Shown here: positions 1 to 8,783 of the stretch, piece after piece
How the letters are laid out: the number at the start of each line of letters is the position of its first letter
Position numbering within the stretch: the stretch's first letter is position 1
DNA from: Chitinophagales bacterium
GTDB taxonomy: Bacteria > Bacteroidota > Bacteroidia > Chitinophagales > LD1
DNA: 64,000 nt
Direction: 5' to 3'
NCBI GenBank assembly: GCA_016787045.1
Contig: JAEUVA010000025.1
Location: 116,946 to 180,945, forward strand
Position numbers and translations under genes: made by a program
Notes under the pieces: generated by a model
Seen by the model: only the letters and a program-made list of their open reading frames with translations
Told to the model about the DNA's origin: nothing
Databases searched by the model: none

Positions 1-21
1 CAAAAAAAACAAGAGCCACAA

Positions 22-714
22 CTAAATATCCCCCAACTGCGGCCTCAATACCAGTTCTTCCACTACCGTATTTGGTGAAAGGGAATATACATCCCATATA
101 CTTTGGGCAATGTCCTGAGGAGTCATAAAACGAGATGAGGGTAAATCTGTGCCCGCCCACGAATCGGTGAGCGTGGCACCGGCAATTACAGAAGTTACTT
201 TTATACCCTCTGTTTTCAATTCTTCGCGCAGCGCTTTTGACAAGCCCTGCATAGCAAACTTACTGATGCTGTAAGACCCACCGTTGGGATACGACTGAAT
301 ACCGGCTACTGAACTAATATTAAAAATATGTCCGCTTTGTTTTTGAACCATAGAAGACACTAAAGCGCGGGTTAAGTGATACGCACTATACAGGTTAGTT
401 TCTATCAGCTTTTCCAGCGTGCCCTCCGGCTCGTTATGCACTGCACCGGGCAAAAACAATCCTGCGTTATTCACCAACACATCTATACTTCCATATTTGT
501 TTAGTACTTCCTCTGCAAAATATTGTACTTGTTTTTTATTACTCACATCGCAGGGGAGAAATAGTGCTGGAGTTTTTAGTCCTCTAACCCATCCAATACT
601 ATCGTTTATGTTACGAGCGCACAAAGCCAATTGAAAACCTTGTACAGCAAATTTTTCGGCAATGGCTTTGCCGATACCCTTTGTGGCTCCTGTAATTACA
701 ATAACCTTACTCAT
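22..714 (-). CDS. SDR family NAD(P)-dependent oxidoreductase
   Basis: 230-residue classical short-chain dehydrogenase/reductase, probably a cytosolic NAD(P)-dependent oxidoreductase of unknown substrate. Seen: the nucleotide-binding TGxxxGIG motif at residues 8-15, NNAG at 82-85, the catalytic Ser near 134-135 and YxxxK with Tyr148 and Lys152. All active-site residues are present and the length is normal for the family. Its start overlaps the end of the upstream phosphohexomutase gene by 8 bp, so the two are probably co-transcribed and translationally coupled. Nothing in the sequence identifies the substrate; the neighbour does not clearly suggest one. Confidence 0.9.
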   Translation of the reverse strand: MSKVIVITGATKGIGKAIAEKFAVQGFQLALCARNINDSIGWVRGLKTPALFLPCDVSNKKQVQYFAEEVLNKYGSIDVLVNNAGLFLPGAVHNEPEGTLEKLIETNLYSAYHLTRALVSSMVQKQSGHIFNISSVAGIQSYPNGGSYSISKFAMQGLSKALREELKTEGIKVTSVIAGATLTDSWAGTDLPSSRFMTPQDIAQSIWDVYSLSPNTVVEELVLRPQLGDI

Positions 715-2116
715 TAAGTAAAGTTTTACGTACGCGGTGCATCAGTTCATTTACCCGTTCCTCGGTAGCTGCTTCTACATACACGCGCAAAAGTGGCTCA
801 GTGCCACTGGCGCGAACCATTACGGTTTCATCGCCTTCTAAATAAAACTTGAATCCATCAACAGATTCTATATCTCGTACAGCTACACCATCAAAATTTT
901 TGTACGCCCCTTGCTCGCAGTTTTTAATAATTGCTTGCTTTTGGTCCTCTTTCAAATGCAGGTCTAAACGGTTGTAAGAAAACGGACCAACTACATCATA
1001 CACCTCTTGAATCAACTCATTCAATTTTTGCTCTTGTTGTACTAAGTGCTCCACTATCACCAAACCATCCCATATACCATCGCGCTCGGGAATGTGGCCT
1101 TTTACAGCTATTCCACCGCTTTCTTCTCCACCTACTAGCACATCTTCGTTCTGCATTATTTCGCAGATGTACTTAAAACCAATTTTAGTTACCTCTACCG
1201 GGATGCCATAAGCAGCACACAATTTTTTCACTTTGTTAGAAACCGAAAAAGCCACCACTACTTTACCACTCATATTTTTATACTTATGTAGTATATGTAT
1301 AAGTATTAATATAATGTGGTGTGCATCTATAAACTTACCGTTGCCATCATATAACCCAATGCGATCTGCATCGCCATCGGTGGCAATAGCCAAATCGGCA
1401 TGTTTCATTTCGCGCAGATAAGTTTCTAACACTTTCAAATTTTTAGCGATGGGTTCGGGTGCTTGCCCGTAAAAGGATGGATTGTATTCGCAGTGCAACA
1501 CCTCGGCATGTGGCATAATACGGGGAAAAACGCTTTGCCCTGCACCATACATAGCATCGTAAGCTACTATGAGCTCTGAGTTTTCGTTGATGGCTTCTAA
1601 ATCGAAATGCTCCGCTACATGGTTGTAGTACATGGTCTCCAAATCCACTAATTCTAACAATCCTTTTTCTTGCCATTCTTTGAGTGAAACCTCGGCCATA
1701 TTTACAGGAGTATCGGGTATAAGTTGCTCTACCTCTGTAATATACTTTTGAATAAGTGGACCTCCATGCTTTGACTTCAATTTATAGCCGTTGTATGCCG
1801 GTGGGTTATGGCTGGCTGTGAGAATCACCCCCAACTCGCAACCAAGTTTTTGCGCTCCAAGCGAAATCATTGGAGTGGACACAAAGTGTTCATCAAAATA
1901 CACTTTGATACCGCGGCTGCACAATACATTGATGGCTGCTTCGGCAAACAAGTAGCCACCAAAACGGCAGTCAAATCCAATTACTATTTTGCTATCCGGG
2001 TTCTGCTTGAGTGTCCAATCTGCAGTTGCTTGCGCTACGCGCTTTACATTTTCTACTGTAAAATCTTTAGCAATAATTGCCCTCCATCCGTCTGTTCCAA
2101 ATTTGATCTTATCCAT
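707..2116 (-). CDS. Phosphoglucomutase/phosphomannomutase (alpha-D-phosphohexomutase)
   Basis: 469-residue alpha-D-phosphohexomutase that interconverts hexose 1- and 6-phosphates in the cytosol. Seen: an N-terminal FGTDGWR motif, the phosphoserine loop TASHNP with Ser102, the magnesium loop DGDADR (Asp247, Asp249, Asp251), the sugar loop GEESGG (330-335) and the C-terminal phosphate-binding RASGTEP (435-441). All four domains are intact. The sugar specificity (glucose, mannose or glucosamine) cannot be read from the sequence; the MSAGRTxxNP serine loop of GlmM is not present, so GlmM is less likely. First gene of a two-gene leftward unit with the SDR. Confidence 0.93.
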   Translation of the reverse strand: MDKIKFGTDGWRAIIAKDFTVENVKRVAQATADWTLKQNPDSKIVIGFDCRFGGYLFAEAAINVLCSRGIKVYFDEHFVSTPMISLGAQKLGCELGVILTASHNPPAYNGYKLKSKHGGPLIQKYITEVEQLIPDTPVNMAEVSLKEWQEKGLLELVDLETMYYNHVAEHFDLEAINENSELIVAYDAMYGAGQSVFPRIMPHAEVLHCEYNPSFYGQAPEPIAKNLKVLETYLREMKHADLAIATDGDADRIGLYDGNGKFIDAHHIILILIHILHKYKNMSGKVVVAFSVSNKVKKLCAAYGIPVEVTKIGFKYICEIMQNEDVLVGGEESGGIAVKGHIPERDGIWDGLVIVEHLVQQEQKLNELIQEVYDVVGPFSYNRLDLHLKEDQKQAIIKNCEQGAYKNFDGVAVRDIESVDGFKFYLEGDETVMVRASGTEPLLRVYVEAATEERVNELMHRVRKTLLNE

Positions 2117-2248
2117 TCCCTTATCTAATTTTTAGGGCTGCTAAACTAAAAAAACAGTGAAAGCACGTTAATTGTCTATTTTAAGCAATCGTAAAGTGTG
2201 TTTGTGTAAACATTGTGCTATGCATAGCTCTTTTGTTTATTGTTTTGT

Positions 2249-2989
2249 ATGGTGAACTACGCAGATACATACCGGCTACGCGGATTGCGCGAAAAATTAG
2301 TGGAGGAACTGAAGCCCAAAGGAATTACCGATGAAAAGGTGCTGAAAGCAATTGCCACCATACCCCGTCACTTTTTCTTTAAAGGCGATAGTATTTTTTA
2401 TGAAGCCCATGCCTATGAAGACAAGGCATTTCCGATTGCTGCAGGGCAAACTATTTCGCAGCCATACACTGTGGCTTTTCAATCGCAACTTTTGGAAATA
2501 AAACCCGATGAAAAAGTGCTGGAAATTGGCACCGGTAGTGGGTACCAGGCGGCAGTGCTGATGTATTTAGGCGCACGTGTTTACTCTATTGAGCGGCAAC
2601 GCGAACTACATGTGCACACCGAGCCGTTTTTGCAATGGCTGAAAGACTATCTGAAAAAGGAAAAGGAGAAAGAAACGGGTGATACGCCCAAAAAACTCAG
2701 CTGGAAACCCGCTCAGATGCTTTGGCCTGTCAAGTGCTATTTTGGCGATGGTTTTGAGGGCTTATCGCATATCGCCCCTTTTGATAAAATCATTATCACG
2801 GCAGCTGTACCGGAAATGCCTAGGAAACTTTTACAGCAATTAAACGTAGGAGGAAGAATAGTTTTGCCTTTTGGAGCCGAGACCAATTGCAAAATGCTTC
2901 GCATTACCAAACATGGTGATGACCAATACGAAACCGAAGAGTTTGGGGCATTTAGCTTTGTACCGATGCTAAAAGGCAAAGTAGTATAA
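2249..2989 (+). CDS. pcm: Protein-L-isoaspartate O-methyltransferase
   Basis: 246-residue SAM-dependent enzyme that methylates L-isoaspartyl residues in damaged proteins and starts their repair. Seen: IPRHFF at 38-43, the QTISQPYTVA signature at 67-76 and the SAM motif EIGTGSGYQ at 92-100. A lysine-rich insert near residues 130-150 makes it longer than E. coli Pcm (about 208 residues). The open frame can begin at a TTG at 2240, but the ATG at 2249 gives a family-like N-terminus and is preferred. The next gene starts 13 bp downstream on the same strand. Confidence 0.93.
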   Translation: MVNYADTYRLRGLREKLVEELKPKGITDEKVLKAIATIPRHFFFKGDSIFYEAHAYEDKAFPIAAGQTISQPYTVAFQSQLLEIKPDEKVLEIGTGSGYQAAVLMYLGARVYSIERQRELHVHTEPFLQWLKDYLKKEKEKETGDTPKKLSWKPAQMLWPVKCYFGDGFEGLSHIAPFDKIIITAAVPEMPRKLLQQLNVGGRIVLPFGAETNCKMLRITKHGDDQYETEEFGAFSFVPMLKGKVV

Positions 2990-3002
2990 AATTTTTTTTC
3001 GT

Positions 3003-3701
3003 ATGCGTACACTTACTACCTACTTGCTTTGCCTTTGTACCGCCTTCACTTTTGCTGCCGATGCCGGTAATTTCAGGGTTATCGTTTACAACAAAATGAA
3101 CCGCGAAACCATTACCGGTGCCGAGGTCAAACTGCAAGATATTGCCTCCGGCAGAACTTACACACAAACCACCAACTACGATGGCTCGGCCAGTTTCCAG
3201 ATAGACAATAATGCCAAATACCGCTTAGAAATCAGCAAAGATGCTACCGGCAGCAGTATTGGCTTTTTGAGCTACACTTACATGCTCAGCGAAAAAGAAG
3301 TGGCCTCCGGCAGAACATTTGAGGCCGAATTAGAAAAAGTGAAACATGAACAATCCGGATTGATGCCGGCCATGTACTTTGACTACAATAAGAGTGCGCT
3401 TAGTGATGAAAACAAATTGATGCTTGATAACTTGTTGAAAATGTTTGTCGGATTTCCTACGTTACAAGTAGAGGTGGGCGTATATGCCGATTGTCGCGAA
3501 GGCAAAGACATGACTACCCAACGCGCCAAACAGATAGCCAATTATTTAGCCAGCAAAGGCGACAACAAAAAAGTTATTGTTAAAGAATACGGTGCTGTAC
3601 GAGCACTTAACCACTGTGATTGCAGCAATGAGTATGTGGTGTGCAGCGAACAGAAATATTTAGAGAACCGCAGAGCGGAGTTTAAGATACTCTCCTTCTA
3701 A
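3003..3701 (+). CDS. Secreted OmpA/MotB-like domain protein
   Basis: 232-residue exported protein. A signal peptide covers about residues 1-20. A beta-sandwich-like segment (about 22-105, with an ExxTGAEV-type start common in carboxypeptidase-regulatory or CNA-B-like domains) is followed by a C-terminal region (about 118-230) resembling the OmpA peptidoglycan-binding domain: FDYNKSAL, then a segment where TQRAKQIANYL and NRRAEF fit family positions. It probably sits in the periplasm or outer membrane and may contact peptidoglycan. No transmembrane barrel is visible. It follows pcm closely, but no functional link is evident. The OmpA assignment is by pattern and should be treated as probable. 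Confidence 0.7.
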   Translation: MRTLTTYLLCLCTAFTFAADAGNFRVIVYNKMNRETITGAEVKLQDIASGRTYTQTTNYDGSASFQIDNNAKYRLEISKDATGSSIGFLSYTYMLSEKEVASGRTFEAELEKVKHEQSGLMPAMYFDYNKSALSDENKLMLDNLLKMFVGFPTLQVEVGVYADCREGKDMTTQRAKQIANYLASKGDNKKVIVKEYGAVRALNHCDCSNEYVVCSEQKYLENRRAEFKILSF

Positions 3702-3705
3702 TTAG

Positions 3706-4173
3706 CTACCTATACTTCTTCATCACTTTCTCTATCTCTCGCTTGGTATCTTTTTGCTTAAGCGATTGGCGTTTATCATAATGCTTTTTGCCACGGCCTA
3801 AAGCAATTTCTAATTTGGCAAACCCGCGCTCGTTCATAAACAAACGGATAGGAATGAGGGTAAATCCACGCTCTCTAATCTTGGCTTCTATCCGATTAAG
3901 TTCACGTTTGTTAAGTAAAAGTTTCCGTAAACGGGTAGGGTCGTGGTTAGCATACGTACCATGCGAATACTCCGGTATGGTCATGCCTTTGATAAAAACC
4001 TCACCATCACGAATCAGGCAGTAAGACTCATTAATACTTCCACCACCATTGCGAATACTCTTGATTTCGCTGCCGGTAAGCATAATGCCGGCATCAAAGC
4101 GCTCTACAATCTCATAATCAAACTCTGCGCGTTTGTGTCGTACATTTATTTTTTCGGGCGCAATAATCTTCAT
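3706..4173 (-). CDS. smpB: SsrA-binding protein SmpB
   Basis: 155-residue trans-translation factor that binds tmRNA and delivers it to stalled ribosomes. Seen: the conserved LTGSEIKSIRNG segment near residues 32-43, the NKREL and RGFTLIP blocks, LGRGKKHYDKR, and a basic lysine-rich C-terminal tail ending KVMKKYR. Length is typical. Its ATG overlaps the TGA of the upstream thioesterase gene (ATGA), showing translational coupling. The tmRNA gene itself is not in the window. It converges on the OmpA-like gene with only 4 bp between them and no terminator hairpin. Confidence 0.97.
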   Translation of the reverse strand: MKIIAPEKINVRHKRAEFDYEIVERFDAGIMLTGSEIKSIRNGGGSINESYCLIRDGEVFIKGMTIPEYSHGTYANHDPTRLRKLLLNKRELNRIEAKIRERGFTLIPIRLFMNERGFAKLEIALGRGKKHYDKRQSLKQKDTKREIEKVMKKYR

Positions 4174-4574
4174 GGGTTACCTCCGCTCAACTCATTAAAC
4201 ATTTTTTCTATTTTTTCTTTCTTCAAAATCTTTTGCCCTGTTCTACCCGTGGCAATTATGCGCTCATTAACTTTGGCTATAAAGGTACAATTCACGGTAT
4301 TGCCGTTTAACTCTTCTAATACTGCTTCAAAAACCACCTGCTCACCTACCAGTGCAGGTGAATGATGATGAACATGTACGTAGGTACCAATGCCTTCTTC
4401 GTCCTCTTCTTTCATTGCTAACACAAAGAGGCGGCTGCTCCACTCTGCATCTCTGGTAAGTGCAAAGGTGGCATACACATTATGCACCGTGCCGCTTTCA
4501 AAACGAGCTACGTCTTCCGGTGCTACTGTTTGTACAAACTGCTTCTTATCTCCTACTGCAAATACTGATTTCAT
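4170..4574 (-). CDS. Hotdog-fold thioesterase (FlK-like)
   Basis: 134-residue single-domain protein whose layout fits the hotdog thioesterase family related to fluoroacetyl-CoA thioesterase FlK. Seen: an HVHHHSPALVGEQV segment around residues 68-81 followed by a beta-rich stretch with CTFIAKVNERIIATGR, the region that packs the central hotdog helix and sheet. Such proteins hydrolyse acyl-CoA thioesters in the cytosol; the specific acyl group cannot be inferred and fluoroacetate is unlikely to be the natural substrate. It lies 45 bp downstream of the metal transporter and is coupled to smpB by an ATGA overlap. Confidence 0.75.
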   Translation of the reverse strand: MKSVFAVGDKKQFVQTVAPEDVARFESGTVHNVYATFALTRDAEWSSRLFVLAMKEEDEEGIGTYVHVHHHSPALVGEQVVFEAVLEELNGNTVNCTFIAKVNERIIATGRTGQKILKKEKIEKMFNELSGGNP

Positions 4575-4619
4575 GCAGGCGAAAATGAGAAATAAAACGA
4601 TGCCCGCTAAGGAATACTG

Positions 4620-6494
4620 TTACACAACAAGTACAAAGCACTTTACATTGTGCCTAACCACACCTATGGTTTCGCCAAAAATGAAATCCATAATGCCGGA
4701 ATGACCATGTTTGGCTAACACTAGCAATTCTGTGTTCGTTTCTTTACACAAACGCACAATTTCTTTCTGGGGCTTGCCATAGCCCAGTTTGGGCTCCACA
4801 TCATAACCCTGCGCACGTAAATCGTTTACATACTTCATCACTTGTATGGTATCCTCATCGGTTTCAAAATCGTGTATATCGCTGCCATAAGAATGCGCTC
4901 CGGCAGTTTCTACTATGTGTAATAAGTAAAACTTAGTTGATTTTGTACCGTGCGAAACTCCCTCGGTAATAGCTCGCAAATCGTTGCCACTGAAGTCAAC
5001 ACAAATAGCAATGGTGTTATATACTTTTTGCTCAATGGTAGGAATAGTAAGCGCCACCCCATGTGGTGTGTTGGCCTGATAAACATTTTTTGTTTTTCCT
5101 TTAATGGCATAGTACACTATTACCAACAGCAGAAGCAAAGCCAGTAGTACTAATGGAAGAATAATACCGTAAAACAAGAGTGGTGAGGCAGATAAAGTGT
5201 TCTGCCAAAATAGAAGTTGCTCGTACACTAATTTCAGGTTGAGCATCACAATTAATATTGCACAGATCCACGCTCCGGTTTTTATCCATTTACCAATAGC
5301 AAAGCTGCCCATTTTATGTTTATCGCTCACAAACTGTATGAGCGGAATTACTGCAAATCCTAATTGCAAACTCAACACCACTTGTGATAGAACGAGCATA
5401 TCATCTACCTTACTTTCTCCTAAAATGTATATCACTAAAAAAGCTGGTATCACGGCTATTAAACGAGTAATCAATCTGCGCAACCAAGGGGCAATACGTA
5501 AATCCAAATAGCCCTCCATCACAATTTGCCCCGCTAATGTACCGGTAATAGTGGAGGATTGGCCGGCTGCAATTAACGCCACAGCAAAAAGAATTGGAGC
5601 TAATTTTTCGCCCAGCAATGGCTGTAGCATAGCATGAGCGCCTTCTATGGTTACCACTTCGTGCATACCAGACTTAAAAAACACGGTGGCTGCTAAAATC
5701 AAAATAGATGCGTTAACAAAAAATGCCATGTTTAGTGCCACAGCAGAGTCTATAAAATTGAAGCGTATGGCTTGTTTTAACCCTTGCTCATCGGTTTTGT
5801 TTCTACGAGTTTGTACTAAGCTGGAATGCAGATATAAATTATGCGGCATTACGGTAGCGCCAATAATGCCTATGGCAATGTACAGTGCATCGCCACTCAA
5901 TGCAGATGGTATAAAACCGTATGATAGCTCTGCTAAATCGGGTTTGGCAAAAAATAGTTCTAAAAAGAAAGAAACACCAATGATAGCTACCAGCGATAGG
6001 ATAAACGCCTCCATGTATCGCATGCCCTTACTCTGTAAAAACAAGATGAGAAACGTGTCAAAAACGGCCAGCGATACCCCACAAAGTAAAGGCATCCCAA
6101 AAAGCAATTTCAAACCTATTGCCATACCTAATACTTCTGCAAGATCGCAAGCTGCAATTGCAATCTCTGCGAGTATCCATAAAGGTATGTTAATCCATCT
6201 TGGGTACGTTTCTCTACTGGCTTGTGCCAAATCTTTGCCCCGTACAATTCCTAATCGGGCACTTAAACTTTGAAGCAACAACGCAATGAGGTTGCTCATT
6301 AACAACACCCATAACAATTTGTATCCATATCTACTTCCGCCCTCTATATCGGTAGCCCAATTACCCGGGTCCATGTACCCAACCGCCACCAAAAATGCCG
6401 GCCCCATATACAGTGCGAGACGTTTCCACCCTGTTTTAGCTTGCGTAGTGTCTATGCTGGCATGAACTTCTTCTAACGATTTATGCTGTGCCAT
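4620..6494 (-). CDS. mntH: Nramp-family Mn2+/divalent metal transporter fused to a universal stress domain
   Basis: 624-residue inner-membrane protein, about 200 residues longer than a normal MntH. Residues 1 to about 470 are an Nramp transporter: the TM1 metal-binding motif DPGNWATD at 42-49 and the TM6 motif MPHNLYLHS near residue 215 are intact, so proton-coupled Mn2+ or Fe2+ import is likely. Residues about 485-624 form a cytosolic UspA-like domain with a GHSG...GET nucleotide-loop-like segment. The promoter carries a dyad that overlaps the -7 box and resembles an MntR/DtxR-type operator, and a DtxR-family regulator is encoded at 17820. The ATG lies only 8 nt after the -7 element, so the mRNA may be nearly leaderless. 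Confidence 0.93.
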   Translation of the reverse strand: MAQHKSLEEVHASIDTTQAKTGWKRLALYMGPAFLVAVGYMDPGNWATDIEGGSRYGYKLLWVLLMSNLIALLLQSLSARLGIVRGKDLAQASRETYPRWINIPLWILAEIAIAACDLAEVLGMAIGLKLLFGMPLLCGVSLAVFDTFLILFLQSKGMRYMEAFILSLVAIIGVSFFLELFFAKPDLAELSYGFIPSALSGDALYIAIGIIGATVMPHNLYLHSSLVQTRRNKTDEQGLKQAIRFNFIDSAVALNMAFFVNASILILAATVFFKSGMHEVVTIEGAHAMLQPLLGEKLAPILFAVALIAAGQSSTITGTLAGQIVMEGYLDLRIAPWLRRLITRLIAVIPAFLVIYILGESKVDDMLVLSQVVLSLQLGFAVIPLIQFVSDKHKMGSFAIGKWIKTGAWICAILIVMLNLKLVYEQLLFWQNTLSASPLLFYGIILPLVLLALLLLLVIVYYAIKGKTKNVYQANTPHGVALTIPTIEQKVYNTIAICVDFSGNDLRAITEGVSHGTKSTKFYLLHIVETAGAHSYGSDIHDFETDEDTIQVMKYVNDLRAQGYDVEPKLGYGKPQKEIVRLCKETNTELLVLAKHGHSGIMDFIFGETIGVVRHNVKCFVLVV

Positions 6495-6496
6495 AT

Positions 6497-6532
6497 TTTA
6501 GACAAATCTAAATTTTTATTTCGCAAACCAAA
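6497..6532 (-). promoter_or_regulatory. mntH promoter with overlapping MntR/DtxR-like operator
   Basis: On the - strand a TTTG (revcomp of 6529-6532) is followed after 18 nt by TAGATTTG (revcomp of 6503-6510), a perfect fit to the Bacteroidota -33/-7 consensus. A 16-bp dyad, TTTAGA-CAAA-TCTAAA (6497-6512), overlaps the -7 box. Known: operators of the DtxR/MntR family are AT-rich dyads with TTTAG/CTAAA arms. Inferred: metal-bound MntR blocks RNA polymerase here. Confidence 0.65.
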
Positions 6533-6571
6533 AAATATTATACGATTGCGATTTAAACCATACATTCAGAA

Positions 6572-7240
6572 ATGAAACTTTTATTACTCTTATTACTCTT
6601 ACCGTTAATAATTTCTGCCATGCCACAAAAAAAATATACCCTACTTTGTTTAGGCGACTCCTACACCATAGGTGAGGCAGTGGAGCCGCACGAGCGCTTT
6701 GCCCATCAGGCAGTAGAAATGCTCAAACAAAAAAAACTGTTTTTTGCTCAGCCAAAAATTATTGCCAAAACCGGCTGGACCACCGATGAACTTTCCGCTG
6801 CAATTAAAGAGCAAAATCTACAGGGCATATTTGATGTTGTTACTTTGCTGATAGGTGTGAACAACCAATACCGAAACAGAGATATAGAAAACTACCGCTT
6901 AGAGTTTACGGAGTTACTGCAAACTGCATTGCGCTATGCCAACAACAATTGCCAACATGTATTTGTTATTTCTATTCCTGATTGGGGGGTAACGCCATTT
7001 GCATTAAAGGATGAAAGAAGTGAACAAAAAATTGCGGAGCAGATTAACTCCTTCAACCGGGTAAACAAAGAGGTGAGCGAACAAGTTGGCGTGCACTACA
7101 TAGACATTACACCCGGTTCGCGCAAAGCAAAACATGATAAAACTCTCATAGCAAACGATGGGCTTCATCCCTCCGAAAAAATGTATCGGGAGTGGGCTAT
7201 TACTTTAGCTGATAAGTTGCACGCTGTCTTCAAGAAATAA
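6572..7240 (+). CDS. Exported SGNH/GDSL-type hydrolase
   Basis: 222-residue protein with a hydrophobic signal peptide (about 1-16) and an SGNH hydrolase fold. Seen: block I GDSYT with nucleophile Ser30, a block III-like GVNN around residue 95 and a C-terminal DGLHPS that supplies the Asp-His pair. It is probably a periplasmic esterase or lipase acting on lipid or carbohydrate esters. It is divergent from mntH, with 77 bp between the two genes. The substrate is unknown. Confidence 0.85.
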   Translation: MKLLLLLLLLPLIISAMPQKKYTLLCLGDSYTIGEAVEPHERFAHQAVEMLKQKKLFFAQPKIIAKTGWTTDELSAAIKEQNLQGIFDVVTLLIGVNNQYRNRDIENYRLEFTELLQTALRYANNNCQHVFVISIPDWGVTPFALKDERSEQKIAEQINSFNRVNKEVSEQVGVHYIDITPGSRKAKHDKTLIANDGLHPSEKMYREWAITLADKLHAVFKK

Positions 7241-7280
7241 GTACTACTTTTAGGTGGCATATATCAAGCAGCAACCATTT

Positions 7281-7325
7281 GTAACAATTGTATCCGTTAC
7301 CACGCAGAAGAAGCAGCTACATTTG
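7281..7325 (+). promoter_or_regulatory. Crp/Fnr-like dyad site and -7 box upstream of the CstB-like gene
   Basis: The 18-mer GTAACAATTGTATCCGTT at 7281-7298 recurs exactly at 9643-9660. Its core, GTAAC-AATT-GTATC, is an imperfect dyad. A perfect TACATTTG -7 box lies at 7318-7325, and no TTTG -33 element is present at the expected place. The dyad centre is about 40-44 bp before the likely transcription start, the class II activator position used by Crp/Fnr proteins. Inferred to be bound by the regulator encoded at 17170. Confidence 0.65.
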
Positions 7326-7346
7326 CATTATCAAAAACGTAAAAAA

Positions 7347-8762
7347 ATGAAAGTAGAACAAATTTATACCGGATGCTTGGCACAAGGTGCTTACTACATT
7401 GTGTCTAATGGCGAAGCAGCAATTATTGACCCACTGCGTGAAACCCAACCTTACACCGACCGCCTGGAAAAAGACGGTGTCAAATTGAAATATATTTTAG
7501 AAACCCACTTTCATGCCGATTTTGTTTCGGGGCATTTAGACCTAAGCAAAAAAACCGGAGCGCCTATTGTGTATGGCCCAAATGCCAAACCCGAATTTGA
7601 AGCCATTATTGCAAAAGATGGCGACATACTTAAATTGGGCAATGTAAAAATCAAAGTGTTGCATACACCCGGTCACACTATGGAAAGCACTACTTATTTG
7701 CTGATAGATGAGAACGGAAAAGACCATTGCATATTTAGTGGCGATACACTTTTCTTAGGCGATGTAGGTCGCCCGGATTTAGCGCAAAAATCTGCCAGCA
7801 TGACTCAAGACCAATTAGCCGGTTTACTCTACGATAGCTTGATGAATAAAATTATGCCTTTGGCTGATGATGTGATTGTGTATCCGGCACACGGAGCTGG
7901 AAGCGCCTGTGGCAAAAACATGATGAAGGAAACAGTAGATACTTTGGGAAACCAAAAACGCATCAACTACGCGCTCAATCAACCTAACAAAGAAGAATTC
8001 ATTAAAGCCGTAACTGATGGATTGCTTCCTCCACCGGCATACTTTGGTATGAACGTAGCCATGAACAAAAAGGGCTACGAAAGTTTTGATACCGTGTTTA
8101 ACAACGGTATGCGCTCACTAACAGCCGATGAATTTGAAGTAGCAGCAGAAACTAATGGCGCGTTAATGCTGGATACCCGTGACCCCGCTGTATTTCATAA
8201 AGGTTTCATTCCGCAATCTATCAACATAGGTATAAATGGCGATTTTGCCCCTTGGGTAGGTGCGTTAGTTGCCGATGTAAAACAACCTATACTATTAATC
8301 ACCGAAGAGGGTAAAGAGGAAGAAACCGTTACCCGCTTAACTCGTGTGGGTTTTGACAATATACTCGGCCACTTGAAAACTGGATTTAATGCTTGGAAAG
8401 CAGCCGGCAAAGAAATTGATACCGTTAACCGCATTACAAGTAAGCAGTTTGCTGAAACTGTAGATGTAAATAAAGATATGGTGGTAGATGTGCGCAGAGA
8501 AGGTGAGTACAGCGCAGAGCATGTAGAAAACGCTTACAGCAAACCCTTGGCTTACATCAACGAATGGGTAAAAGACATCAACCCAGAGCAACACTTTTTC
8601 TTACATTGTGCAGGCGGCTACCGCAGTATGATTGCTGCCAGCATTTTGCAAGCACGCGGCTATCGTAACTTCACCGAAATTGAAGGCGGATTTAAAGCCA
8701 TAGCCGAATCGGGTGTTCCGAAAACCAACTTTGTGTGCCAAAGCAAAGTGATGAAAGTGTAA
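7347..8762 (+). CDS. CstB-like persulfide dioxygenase with pseudo-rhodanese and rhodanese domains
   Basis: 471-residue cytosolic enzyme. Residues 1-250 are a metallo-beta-lactamase-fold persulfide dioxygenase: THFHADFVSGH (His54, His56, Asp58, His63), TPGHT (His110), SGDTLF (Asp133), GRPDL and YPAHG (His182). Residues about 262-358 form a rhodanese-like domain without the catalytic Cys (ITEEGK at the loop). Residues about 363-471 form a second rhodanese with active-site Cys421 in HCAGGYRS. This order matches staphylococcal CstB, which oxidises low-molecular-weight persulfides and can produce thiosulfate. The open frame begins at a GTG at 7254, but the ATG at 7347 fits both the family and the promoter. 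It heads the first unit of the sulfur island. Confidence 0.9.
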   Translation: MKVEQIYTGCLAQGAYYIVSNGEAAIIDPLRETQPYTDRLEKDGVKLKYILETHFHADFVSGHLDLSKKTGAPIVYGPNAKPEFEAIIAKDGDILKLGNVKIKVLHTPGHTMESTTYLLIDENGKDHCIFSGDTLFLGDVGRPDLAQKSASMTQDQLAGLLYDSLMNKIMPLADDVIVYPAHGAGSACGKNMMKETVDTLGNQKRINYALNQPNKEEFIKAVTDGLLPPPAYFGMNVAMNKKGYESFDTVFNNGMRSLTADEFEVAAETNGALMLDTRDPAVFHKGFIPQSINIGINGDFAPWVGALVADVKQPILLITEEGKEEETVTRLTRVGFDNILGHLKTGFNAWKAAGKEIDTVNRITSKQFAETVDVNKDMVVDVRREGEYSAEHVENAYSKPLAYINEWVKDINPEQHFFLHCAGGYRSMIAASILQARGYRNFTEIEGGFKAIAESGVPKTNFVCQSKVMKV

Positions 8763-8783
8763 TTCAATTTACAAAAATCTAAA

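Noticed and set aside
5647..6273. 208-residue frame on the + strand opposite mntH
   Set aside because: Antisense shadow of a clearly conserved transporter; composition is unlike a real protein.
7254..7346. GTG-initiated N-terminal extension of the CstB-like gene
   Set aside because: It crosses the dyad site and the -7 box at 7281-7325, and the family N-terminus begins at the ATG at 7347.
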